This document shows, one piece after another, positions 28,718 to 35,865 of a stretch of DNA of 64,000 nt. Below the pieces are notes generated by a model, which searched no databases, had not been told where the DNA came from, and worked only from the letters and a program-made list of their open reading frames with translations. The position numbers and the translations under genes are program-made. The stretch comes from Paludibacterium paludis. Its GTDB lineage: Bacteria > Pseudomonadota > Gammaproteobacteria > Burkholderiales > Chromobacteriaceae. Positions within the stretch are counted from its first letter, which is position 1. Each line of letters opens with the position of its first letter. The stretch spans positions 1,612,001 through 1,676,000 of the forward strand of contig NZ_CP069161.1 in assembly GCF_018802605.1 (NCBI RefSeq), read 5' to 3'.

Positions 28718-29660
28718 GGCTTTGTTGTATAACCCCGCCACCCGCTGCGGTATGCTAAGGCGATGAACACCACAGCACCCCAGAACAAGAAGCCCAAGCA
28801 ACGCTACACGACCACCAACTGGCATGACGACGACGCAGCGCTGACCGCACGCGGATCGCTGCTGGTCTGGCTCGACAAAGACATGCAATGCCGAATCCAC
28901 CAGCAACAACGGCCGGCCAGCCAACTACACCGACGCGGCCATCCAGTTTTGTCTGAGTATCAAATGCCTGTTCAATCTGCCATTGCGCCAGAGTCTGGGC
29001 ATGGTGCAAAGCCTGCTGCAATTAGCCGGACTCGACTGGCCGGCGCCCGATCACTCCACCGTATGCCGTCGCCAGCGCACCTTGCAGGTCAAGATCGGCT
29101 ATCGCCGCAGCAACGGCCCACTGCACCTGCTGGTCGACAGCACCGGCATCCAGTTTCTCGGCGAAGGCGAATGGAAACGCAAAAAGCACGGTGCCGAATA
29201 TCGTCGCCAGTGGCGCAAGGTACACCTTGGTATCGATGCTGAAACGCTGGAAATTCGCGCCATCGAGGTGACGGGCAATGGTGTGGGAGATGCATCGATA
29301 CTGTCGGAGCTGTTGATGCAGCTGCCGGCGGATGAACCCGTTGCCACGGTGACGCTGGATGGCGCGTATGACACCCAGGGCAGTTACGCAGCGCTACTTG
29401 AACGGGGAATCATGCCCGTGATTCCGCCGCGCAAGAACGCCAAGGTGTGGAAGTCGAAAATTGTCGGCAGCGAGGTGCGCAATGCAGCGATTGCGGCATG
29501 CAAGCGTGTGGGCCGTCGAATCTGGAAACGCTGGAGCGGCTATCACCGCCGCAGTCTGGTGGAAACGAAGATGCACTGTTTCAAGCGGTTGGGTAGCCGG
29601 GTGATGGCGCGCACCTTTGACTGACAGGTGGCGGAACTTCAGGTGCGTGCAGCGCTGTTG
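28718..29660 (+). mobile_element. IS5-like element, copy 1 (decayed, 3' end lost)
   Basis: Starts with GGCTTTGTTGTATAACCCC, close to the terminal repeat GGCTTTGTTGCATAAATC of the second copy. The transposase has a frameshift and a premature stop. The right inverted repeat is missing: IS sequence ends near 29660, directly next to an AT-rich gene. Confidence 0.8.
28763..29624 (+). pseudogene. IS5-family transposase, frameshifted and truncated
   Basis: The N-terminus (MNTTAPQNKKPKQRYTTTNW...LLVWLDKDMQCRI) is in one frame and the rest (NYTDAAIQFCLSIKCLFNLP from about 28920 on) in another, so a frameshift lies near 28890. The DDE residues are visible: LVDSTGIQFLG, TLDGAYDTQ and HRRSLVETKM. A stop replaces the Arg codon of the usual FDRQVAEL at 29622-29624. 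Not able to make a full transposase. Confidence 0.85.
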
Positions 29661-29671
29661 AGAGGTTAGGT

Positions 29672-30154
29672 ATGGAAACAAAAATTAATTTTCACTCTCT
29701 AGAACATTTTAACTTTATTAAACAGAATGTGTTGGATGTGATAAATTTTACTCGGGGTGAAGATGTAGCAATATTGCGAAGCAAAAATTGGATTTACGCA
29801 ACTCTTGATGATAAACAAATCCTTGATGAAGATGCGAGAAATTTGGCGTGTGCATTAAGTGGAATAGATTGCGATGTTGCATATTTTGGTTGGATTTGTG
29901 AATTTGAGAAGGAAAAAAATTTTGATATATATAAGTTTCAGGTTGATTGTGAATCGATTGTAAGTATTCAAAGGCCGGAATCTCCTCTCGATAATATGGC
30001 TAGTGTTGTTTTTGGAAGGTATCCGTTAAGATTTTGTATCGTTAGGCCAGATACATTTGATAAGTTGCTTTATGTTGTGGGTGAGGAGAGTTTTGTGCAA
30101 AGGTGTTGCGGAGCACCTGGCTGGAAAATATTCAATAATGTTACGAGTAGATAG
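29672..30154 (+). CDS. AT-rich orphan protein, probable immunity protein
   Basis: 160 residues, markedly AT-rich and stranded between two IS5-like copies. Sequence is acidic and aromatic, for example SGIDCDVAYFGWICEFEKEK. I do not recognise the family. No toxin fragment is left upstream because the IS5 remnant abuts it (GAGAGGTTAGGT precedes the ATG and may serve as a ribosome site). Immunity role is inferred from composition and company only. Confidence 0.5.
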   Translation: METKINFHSLEHFNFIKQNVLDVINFTRGEDVAILRSKNWIYATLDDKQILDEDARNLACALSGIDCDVAYFGWICEFEKEKNFDIYKFQVDCESIVSIQRPESPLDNMASVVFGRYPLRFCIVRPDTFDKLLYVVGEESFVQRCCGAPGWKIFNNVTSR

Positions 30155-30262
30155 GTGTCTGGTTTCGTGGAGCCTGTCAGAATTTCTTGTGATATGAGGT
30201 CATGAGATGATACGGCTTTGTTGCACAAATCCGCCCAGGCCCAGGCTTGGTAGAATGATGGC

Positions 30263-30625
30263 ATGGCCAAGCCCGTCCCTACGAAGTACAAAACCACCAA
30301 TTGGTCAGCCTACAACCGCGCCCTGATCCAGCGCGGTTCCTTCTCTGTTTGACTGGATCGAGACCTGGCCTGGCAGGCCAAGCCCCAGGGCAAGCTCGGG
30401 CGGGCGCAAACCTATAGCGACGCTGCCATCCAGTTCTGCCTGACCATCAAATGCCTGTTCGGCTTAGCGCTCAGGCAGTCCATCGGCTTCGTGCAAAGCC
30501 TGCTCAAACTCGCGGGCCTCGGCTGGACGGCTCCAGACTACAGTACGGTATGCCGCCGCCAGAAAACGCTACAGGTCAACATCCCTTATCGCCACAGCCA
30601 CAGCCACAGCCACAGCCACAGCCAC
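30263..30625 (+). pseudogene. IS5-family transposase, N-terminal part (copy 2)
   Basis: Starts MAKPVPTKYKTTNWSAYNRA. An in-frame TGA at 30350 replaces the Trp of the usual VWLD motif. The frame then continues with TYSDAAIQFCLTIKCLFGLA and TVCRRQKTLQVNIPY up to a run of His-Ser codons where the IS2-like element sits. The C-terminal part resumes at 31958. Confidence 0.8.
30591..30625 (+). repeat. Hexanucleotide (GCCACA)n tract, left part
   Basis: Five full GCCACA units plus GCCAC. In the transposase frame it encodes alternating His and Ser. The tract continues at 31953 after the inserted IS. Before insertion it had about 12 units. Confidence 0.95.
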
Positions 30626-30689
30626 TGGATGAGCCCCCTGAAACATAGGACACCGATTCCCGCTTAGAATAAGGGATAGGTTCAAGGCT

Positions 30690-31079
30690 ATGTTTATGAC
30701 TAACACCAACAACAAGACAGACGTACTCGGACCCGAGCGCCGCCGCCGCTGGAGCATCGAGGAGAAGCAGGCCATTGTGGCCGAAAGCTTCATGCCCGGC
30801 CAGTCGGTTTCCCTCGTGGCCCGTCGTCATGGGCTCAATCCCAATCAGCTCTTCAAGTGGCGCAAACTTTATCAGGAGGGCAGTCTATCGGCGATTGCCG
30901 CGGGTGAAGAAGTCGTGCCGGCCTCCGAGTTGGCGTCAGCCATCAAGCAAATACGCGAACTACAGCGACTCCTCGGCAAGAAGACGATGGAGAACGAAAT
31001 CCTCAAAGAAGCCGTGGACATCGCTCGCACAAAAAAGTGGATTGCGCGCTCACCCTTATTGCCGGGGGAAGACCAGTAG
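30690..31079 (+). CDS. IS2-like transposase OrfA
   Basis: 129 residues, helix-turn-helix protein of the IS2 group: [40 protein letters not shown], then a leucine-zipper helix ([20 protein letters not shown]) ending [10 protein letters not shown]. Overlaps orfB by 43 bp. The slippery heptamer AAAAAAG at 31031-31037 should give the OrfAB fusion by -1 frameshift. Confidence 0.92.
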   Translation: MFMTNTNNKTDVLGPERRRRWSIEEKQAIVAESFMPGQSVSLVARRHGLNPNQLFKWRKLYQEGSLSAIAAGEEVVPASELASAIKQIRELQRLLGKKTMENEILKEAVDIARTKKWIARSPLLPGEDQ

Positions 31080-31915
31080 CCCCGGTCTGCACTTCGCTCG
31101 GGTTGGCGCGCTCGAACGTGATTCGCCGTGCGTCGCGTCCTGTTGATTGGCGCGATGGTCGTTCTTGTCGATCGACCGATGATAGCGAGTTGGTCAAAGA
31201 GATCCAGACCGCCATTTCGCCGTTGCCCAGCTACGGCTACCGCCGGACGTGGGGATTGATTCGGCGACAGCGAGAGGCCGGTAACTTGCCACCGGTCAAC
31301 GTGAAGCGCATTTATCGCATCATGCGTCAGCATGGTCTGCTGCTCCAGCGGCGGCTCAAACAACCGGGTATCCCGCGCAGGCATGAGGGGCGCGTTGCTG
31401 TGACCACCAGTAATCGCCGCTGGTGCTCGGACGGCTTCGAGTTTCGCTGTGATAATGGCGAAAAGCTGCGCGTCGTCTTTGCGGAGGACTGCTGCGACCG
31501 TGAAATCATCAGTTGGACAGCCTCGACCGGTGGCTACACGGGTGACATGGTTCGAGACGTTATGTTGGAAGCGGTGGAAAAGCGCGGCATTCAGTTGGGT
31601 ATTTCGCCGGAGGTGGAATGGCTGAGCGACAATGGTTCGAGTTATATTGCCGCCGATACTCGGCGGTTTGCGCGAGAAATCGGCCTCAAGCCGGTAACCA
31701 CGCCGGTCTGCAGCCCGCAGAGTAACGGCATGGCGGAAAGCATGGTCAAGACGCTGAAGCGAGACTACGTCGGCCATATGCCGAAACCGGACGCCCATAC
31801 GGCTTACCGGAATCTGGCGATGGCTATTGAGCATTACAACGAGTTTCATCCGCACCGCGCGTTGAAATACCGATCTCCACGAGAGTTTCGACGCCTGGCG
31901 GTTTCATCAACTTAA
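31037..31915 (+). CDS. IS2-like transposase OrfB (DDE integrase domain)
   Basis: 292 residues in the -1 frame relative to orfA. Integrase-core residues are visible: [20 protein letters not shown] (first Asp), [12 protein letters not shown] (second Asp) and [20 protein letters not shown] (Glu). N-terminal HTH_21-like part has [15 protein letters not shown] and [13 protein letters not shown]. Normally made as an OrfAB fusion; the GTG at 31037 is only a nominal start. Confidence 0.92.
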   Translation: MDCALTLIAGGRPVAPVCTSLGLARSNVIRRASRPVDWRDGRSCRSTDDSELVKEIQTAISPLPSYGYRRTWGLIRRQREAGNLPPVNVKRIYRIMRQHGLLLQRRLKQPGIPRRHEGRVAVTTSNRRWCSDGFEFRCDNGEKLRVVFAEDCCDREIISWTASTGGYTGDMVRDVMLEAVEKRGIQLGISPEVEWLSDNGSSYIAADTRRFAREIGLKPVTTPVCSPQSNGMAESMVKTLKRDYVGHMPKPDAHTAYRNLAMAIEHYNEFHPHRALKYRSPREFRRLAVSST

Positions 31916-31952
31916 GCGTTGGTCGGTGTCCTGTTATACGGGGGTAAATCCA

Positions 31953-31998
31953 GCCACAGCCACAGCCACAGCCACAGCCACAGCCACAGCCACAGCCA
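31953..31998 (+). repeat. Hexanucleotide (GCCACA)n tract, right part
   Basis: Seven GCCACA units plus GCCA. Begins with the duplicated GCCAC of the IS2-like insertion. Encodes Ser-His repeats in the transposase frame, ending SQGALHLLVD. Confidence 0.95.
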
Positions 31999-32593
31999 GG
32001 GCGCTTTGCATCTGTTGGTGGATAGCACTGGCATCAAGATGCTGGGCGAAGGCGAATGGAAAACCAAGAAACATGGCGCGGAATACCGCCGCCAATGGCG
32101 CAAAGTGCATCTGGGCATCGACGCAGAAACCTTGGAAATTCGGGCCATTGAGGTCACCGACAACCGACAGGGGGATGCACAGATGCTGCCATCCCTACTG
32201 CAACAAATCCCGCCCAATGAACCCGTTGCCAGCGTCAGCGGCGATGGCGCTTACGACACCAAGACCTGCCATGAAGCCATTGCCGCACGCGGCGCCGATG
32301 CGCGCATCCCCACCCGCAAGAATGGCAGGCCATGGAAAGGGACATCGCCGGGCGTGTTGGCGCGCAATGAGATTCTCCGAGCCACGAAACGGCTGGGCCG
32401 GGCGATCTGGAAGCGCTGGAGCGGCTACCACCGCCGCAGCCTGGTGGAAACCAAGATGCGCTGTTTCAAACGGCTGGGTGAACGAGTGATGGCCAGAGAC
32501 TTCGACCGCCAGGTGGCGGAGCTGCAAGTGCGCGCCGCCATTCTGAATCGCTTCAGCGTGCTTGGCCGACCGCAAACGGTGGCTATGGCATAA
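31958..32593 (+). pseudogene. IS5-family transposase, C-terminal part (copy 2)
   Basis: Continues the frame of the N-terminal part once the IS2-like element and one GCCAC copy are removed. Carries LLVDSTGIKMLGEGEWKTKK, SGDGAYDTKTCHEA and HRRSLVETKMRCFKRLGERV, so the DDE core is complete. Ends normally (GRPQTVAMA). Cut off from its start by the inserted IS and by the earlier stop at 30350. Confidence 0.85.
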
Positions 32594-32770
32594 ATCTGCC
32601 TAGGGAAAGGGGAAGCTCAATCCTCGGCCGATTTATGCAACAAAGCCCTAGCTATCCAAAGTGGTGGTAGTGGTATCTGATATTTTTGCAGCAAAGAAAT
32701 ACCTTCTCATTCGATATGAATAAATTATATGATTTATATAACCTCATGTGGGTACACAAAAACGGGATGA

Positions 32771-32938
32771 CCAGCTCCCATTGCCTGCACCGTTGGGAAT
32801 TCTCTGACCACGCACCGGCTGACCAACGACTTCGACCAGGCGAAAGTGCAGAACGCGCTGGACGTGACCATGGCCTTCCAGCAGCAGGCCAGCACCTTCG
32901 TGGCGAACCAGATCGCCAAGGAAAAGACCCGCAGCTGA
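32771..32938 (+). pseudogene. CdiA/TpsA-like toxin stub
   Basis: A GC-rich open stretch in AT-rich surroundings. It encodes GNSLTTHRLTNDFDQAKVQN followed by ALDVTMAFQQQAST and ends KEKTRS. This reads like the region near the C-terminus of large filamentous-haemagglutinin/CdiA-type proteins, just before the variable toxin tip. It ends at a TGA; a second short frame (NLEKALADGFKAYST) then runs towards the TNT toxin. Family assignment is from memory of such proteins and is tentative. Confidence 0.4.
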
Positions 32939-32959
32939 ACCTGGAAAAAGCGCTGGCCG

Positions 32960-33316
32960 ATGGATTCAAGGCATACTCAACCTAACTATGGCGCATTGGG
33001 CGGGAATTCACCATTCACCCTATTGTCCGGTACGAAGATTGACCGTTTTGGGTCTGACTTTGGTAGCTTTTTGTCGCCAACAGGTACGTCATACGGGGAA
33101 AGAGCATTGAGGCCGGGGACCTTGCGAGCACCATATTCAGTATTTGAAGTTACATCGCGGCTTGAAGTTGAAGCCGGGACTATAGCCCCATGGTTTGGTG
33201 AGGTGGGGATGGGGACGCAGTACAAGCTCCTTGGTGATTCTCGGGTAAAGGACTTGCTGTCTAGCGGACAACTAAAGCAAATATATAGGGGGCCATTAAA
33301 TGGATATAACCACTAG
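32960..33316 (+). CDS. TNT-domain toxin tip (NAD+ glycohydrolase family)
   Basis: 118 residues that are almost entirely a TNT (tuberculosis necrotizing toxin) domain: NYGALGGNSPFTL, GTKIDRFGSDFGSFLSPTGT, ERALRPGTLRAPYSVFEVTS, EAGTIAPWFGEVGMGTQYKL. TNT domains hydrolyse NAD+. There is no secretion domain of its own, so it is an orphan tip; the ATG follows a CdiA-like stub. The next gene starts inside its 3' end, as immunity genes do. Confidence 0.8.
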   Translation: MDSRHTQPNYGALGGNSPFTLLSGTKIDRFGSDFGSFLSPTGTSYGERALRPGTLRAPYSVFEVTSRLEVEAGTIAPWFGEVGMGTQYKLLGDSRVKDLLSSGQLKQIYRGPLNGYNH

Positions 33317-33542
33317 ACTAAAACTTATACGTACCTTGCAGGCGGCGGGAGTTCGACCCAGTTCCTACAGTGTATTTGGCCCTGAAGATATGGCGCTCTG
33401 CTTAGAAGACTCTGGTAATGGTTGGGAGGTTTTCTACTTTGAACGTGGCGGAAAGACCTTCTCTAAAAAATTTCAAACTGAAGCCGAGGCGTGTACTTAC
33501 ATGTACCACGAGCTAATAAGGGATAAAACAGCTTTTATGTAG
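33300..33542 (+). CDS. Probable immunity protein to the TNT toxin
   Basis: 80 residues, starting 17 bases inside the end of the toxin gene. Compact and soluble (LEDSGNGWEVFYFERGGKTF is typical of its sequence). I assign immunity by position and size; TNT toxins are known to be held by small cognate immunity proteins. A good terminator follows. Confidence 0.65.
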   Translation: MDITTRLKLIRTLQAAGVRPSSYSVFGPEDMALCLEDSGNGWEVFYFERGGKTFSKKFQTEAEACTYMYHELIRDKTAFM

Positions 33543-33556
33543 GTGATAAGTAAAAA

Positions 33557-33591
33557 TTGGCTAGCTTAAAATAGCTGGCCAATTCATTTTT
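33557..33591 (+). terminator. Rho-independent terminator after the TNT immunity gene
   Basis: Stem TTGGCTAGC / GCTGGCCAA (one G-T pair) with an 8-base AT loop, followed by TTCATTTTTT. Confidence 0.7.
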
Positions 33592-34726
33592 TCCAAAAAC
33601 GGCAGGGCTTATCGGGCGCAATGTATGGGTTGATGCAAGTGAAATTCGGTGGTCGCAGGAAAGCGTCAGTTATGCAAAGCCTGAAAATGCATACCGCATT
33701 CAATACAATCTTGATACCGCATCGGCGCAGTTCAAGGCGTACGCTAATGCTATACATGTCCAGTCCCGGACGATTGCTAACGCACTTTTTGAATAATTCA
33801 GGGCGCTGTTTTTGCCACTCCTTCATGGCCTGAATCGATGTTCGATGTTGCAGCGCCAATTGCGGTAAGTGCTGATTGTAGAGCAGTACATAGCGCTCCA
33901 GCGTCTCGGCCAAGTCCTTGCCGGATTCGAAGCGGTGCGTCGCCAGCACGTCGCTGATCCGGCCGTTAAAGCGTTCTACCATCCCGTTGGTTTGCGGGGG
34001 GCGCGGTTTGGTCAATCGGTGCTCAATCCCGAGCGCAGTGCACAGCAGATCGAATTCGTGTTCACCACTCGGTTGCTTTTGCTTGGTGAACAGCCGGTCG
34101 GTGAACTCACTGCCGTTGTCGGTCAGGATCGTTCGGATATGGCACGGCACCGCCCTTTGCAGGGCGGTTAGAAACGCTCTGGCGGTATGGGCCGTCTTGT
34201 TCGACTTAATCTGCACAAAGACCCAGCGTGTGGCGCGGTCGATCGCAACGAACAAGTCGCGGCGGGATGTTTCGTCCGGCATCTGCGGTAAGTATTTGAC
34301 GTCGATGCGAAAGGAACCCGGATCGTACGCCTTGAATGGCTTGCTGAGGCGGTTGGCCGGCGCGGACGAGGGCTCTAGATCACGCAGGTTGCCTACGCCG
34401 TGGCGACGTAAGCAGCGGTCCAGCCCGGAGCGGGAAACGTCGGGATTCAGGAACTCGTGCACGACGACCAGCAGGTCATCCAGGCCGAGCTTGAACAACT
34501 TGCGCAGTTCGACCGCGATGTGCTCCTGGGCCGGTGTCAGCCGGGTTTGCAGCCGATGGGCCGTGTGCGAGCGGTCTTCAACAGAGTCACGATTCCGCCA
34601 CTTGATGATGGTGGGGATGCTGACGTTGAAGCGTGCCGCCAGTTCGGCCAAGGTGCCGGTTGCGTTGCGAATTTCCTCGCGGATAACCGGCGTTGTGCGG
34701 GCTTGTTTGTGCAGTTTGACGATCAT
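33584..34726 (-). CDS. IS481-family transposase (C-terminus runs into flanking DNA)
   Basis: 380 residues. N-terminal HTH region GTLAELAARFNVSIPTIIKW, then the integrase core with IDVKYLPQMPDE, LFVAIDRATRWVFVQI, TILTDNGSEFTDR and TNGMVERFNGRISDVL. Family C-termini end around PELFKK...GLD; here the frame continues for about 55 more residues of unrelated sequence, so the normal stop has probably been lost at the insertion boundary. Likely still has all DDE residues. Confidence 0.8.
   Translation of the reverse strand: MIVKLHKQARTTPVIREEIRNATGTLAELAARFNVSIPTIIKWRNRDSVEDRSHTAHRLQTRLTPAQEHIAVELRKLFKLGLDDLLVVVHEFLNPDVSRSGLDRCLRRHGVGNLRDLEPSSAPANRLSKPFKAYDPGSFRIDVKYLPQMPDETSRRDLFVAIDRATRWVFVQIKSNKTAHTARAFLTALQRAVPCHIRTILTDNGSEFTDRLFTKQKQPSGEHEFDLLCTALGIEHRLTKPRPPQTNGMVERFNGRISDVLATHRFESGKDLAETLERYVLLYNQHLPQLALQHRTSIQAMKEWQKQRPELFKKCVSNRPGLDMYSISVRLELRRCGIKIVLNAVCIFRLCITDAFLRPPNFTCINPYIAPDKPCRFWKK
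33592..33752 (+). pseudogene. Another toxin-tip fragment, cut by the IS481-like element
   Basis: An open frame on the plus strand encodes GLIGRNVWVDASEIRWSQES followed by VSYAKPENAYRIQYN. The IRWSQxSVSY motif is one I associate with nuclease-like toxin tips of polymorphic toxins. The frame lies against the end of the IS481-like element, whose transposase reading runs out antiparallel over it. It has no start and no immunity gene left. Confidence 0.35.
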
Positions 34727-34775
34727 TGTTGTTGCTGTTGTAGGGCGTGCAGAAGCCTACCCATACCTTCCCGGG
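33745..34775 (-). mobile_element. IS481-like element (ends approximate)
   Basis: Defined by its transposase; terminal repeats could not be placed with certainty. The left limit is set where the transposase sequence stops resembling the family (after RPGLD), the right limit by a GC-rich stretch upstream of the gene. It separates two toxin fragments. Confidence 0.55.
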
Positions 34776-34819
34776 CGATGGCAAGTTTCTCAAAGCGTTT
34801 GCTTATATGATCATCCGGG

Positions 34820-35227
34820 ATGCGACAGCTAAGCCCGGTATTGGAGTTTGATGCCCATGGAAATGAGATCATGTATCGTACGATGTCGGAAAGACAGTTT
34901 GAACAATTCTCAAGAACTGGCAAATTGCCCCCTACTACGGAAACATCAATATCACCCTCTGTAGCCTATTCGTCGAAATATGACGGTGTGACGGTCAAAA
35001 TTACGGTGACACCAGGAACATCAGCTCAGCTCCAAGAAGTTGGTATAGCGGCAAATAAACCAGCCAAAATTCAGTTCCCCACCATGTCAACGCAGACAGG
35101 GCCATGGATGCAGTCTAATGCGCGTTTTAAGGTGGAGGGCGGTCAGATGACGACACAGCTTGGACAAGGCAGAGCGATTGATATATTTAATAAGAATATT
35201 GTGGACTTTGAACTAATTCATAAATGA
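34820..35227 (+). CDS. Polymorphic toxin tip, possibly ART-like (5' truncated)
   Basis: 135 residues from the first ATG; the frame is open only from 34811. SPVLEFDAHGNEIMYRTMSE and GKLPPTTETSISPSVAYSSK look like the start of an ADP-ribosyltransferase-like or related toxin tip (Arg after the first strand, then a T-S-x-S-P segment), followed by VKITVTPGTSAQLQEVG. No secretion part remains. Its TGA overlaps the next ATG by 4 bases (ATGA). Activity class is an inference. Confidence 0.55.
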   Translation: MRQLSPVLEFDAHGNEIMYRTMSERQFEQFSRTGKLPPTTETSISPSVAYSSKYDGVTVKITVTPGTSAQLQEVGIAANKPAKIQFPTMSTQTGPWMQSNARFKVEGGQMTTQLGQGRAIDIFNKNIVDFELIHK

Positions 35228-35730
35228 GGTTGCTAATGCTGCTTAACTTGGAAAAATCAGGTGTGCCAATGAAAAGGATATACCTGCTTTCAGAAGAGCT
35301 AAAGAATGATCCTGAGCAAATTGCTTTAGCACAGGCGTTGACGATGAATACTTCTAGACCGACGTTGGGTCTTAAAGGCACATATGGGCTTTTTGGATCG
35401 CATGAATGGTGGGAAAACATTGAACAGCATAAAATTCCGCTGCTGTTTGTTTCCGGCATCGTTCTCCGCGTGTATATCGCCGGTCAGGATGGCTATGAAA
35501 ACAACACTGTTGATTTGCTGATGGAAGATGGTTCTGTGCGTGATGCTGGAATCTACGTCAATGATAATAGGGATATTCCTCTCGTTCGTGTTGGTTGTCG
35601 AGTGGAGCTTGTCTATGTCCTTGATGAGCTGAAAAAACAGCCTGCGCCAAATGGTGGAGTAAATTACTCCAAAATTGCGCTGGAAATGGCAGTATCATCG
35701 CAGCCGGTCGAGACGTTATCAGCCAGGTAG
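35224..35730 (+). CDS. Probable immunity protein of the 34.8-kb toxin tip
   Basis: 168 residues, soluble. I do not recognise the family. Features include KGTYGLFGSHEWWENIEQHK and a small beta-rich half (VSGIVLRVYIAGQDGYENNT). A second ATG (MKRIYLLSEELK) lies 15 codons in and could be the real start, but the ATGA overlap with the toxin favours 35224. Role inferred from the coupling. Confidence 0.6.
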   Translation: MRLLMLLNLEKSGVPMKRIYLLSEELKNDPEQIALAQALTMNTSRPTLGLKGTYGLFGSHEWWENIEQHKIPLLFVSGIVLRVYIAGQDGYENNTVDLLMEDGSVRDAGIYVNDNRDIPLVRVGCRVELVYVLDELKKQPAPNGGVNYSKIALEMAVSSQPVETLSAR

Positions 35731-35865
35731 AGTTGGCTGGCCGGAGGTCATGCCCGCGTGTTGAGTGGGCGGCATCCGTCTGATCGTGGTTGGAGATGCG
35801 CCGATTGTCGATTCTGAGCTCGTCTAGGCTCTGTTTGCTAAGGCCCTCAAATATCGTCGTATCAT
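35731..35865. other. Unassigned fragment between immunity gene and IS407-like element
   Basis: 135 bp. The minus strand is open and could be part of another element (GLSKQSLDELRIDNRRI), but nothing can be assigned. Confidence 0.3.

Larger units (their letters stand above)
30626..31952 (+). mobile_element. IS2-like (IS3 family) element inserted in the repeat tract
   Basis: 1,327 bp, close to the 1.3 kb of IS2. Left end TGGATGAGCCCCCTG and right end (inverted) TGGATTTACCCCCG match, both followed by AGGACACCGA inside. Both flanks carry GCCAC (30621-30625 and 31953-31957), the 5-bp target duplication expected for IS2. Contains orfA and orfB with a frameshift signal. Looks intact and potentially active. 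Confidence 0.92.
30214..32647 (+). mobile_element. IS5-like element, copy 2, split by an IS2-like insertion
   Basis: Outer ends are GGCTTTGTTGCACAAATCC at 30214 and the inverse of GGCTTTGTTGCATAAATCGG ending at 32647. Without the inner IS the element is about 1.1 kb, normal for this group. The interior is interrupted at a hexanucleotide repeat by the IS2-like element (30626-31952). No clear target duplication flanks the outer ends. Confidence 0.85.

Noticed and set aside
30591..31998. Regular short repeats that might be read as a CRISPR-like or VNTR array
   Set aside because: The units are 6 bp with no spacers, in frame within a transposase gene, and simply split by an IS element.
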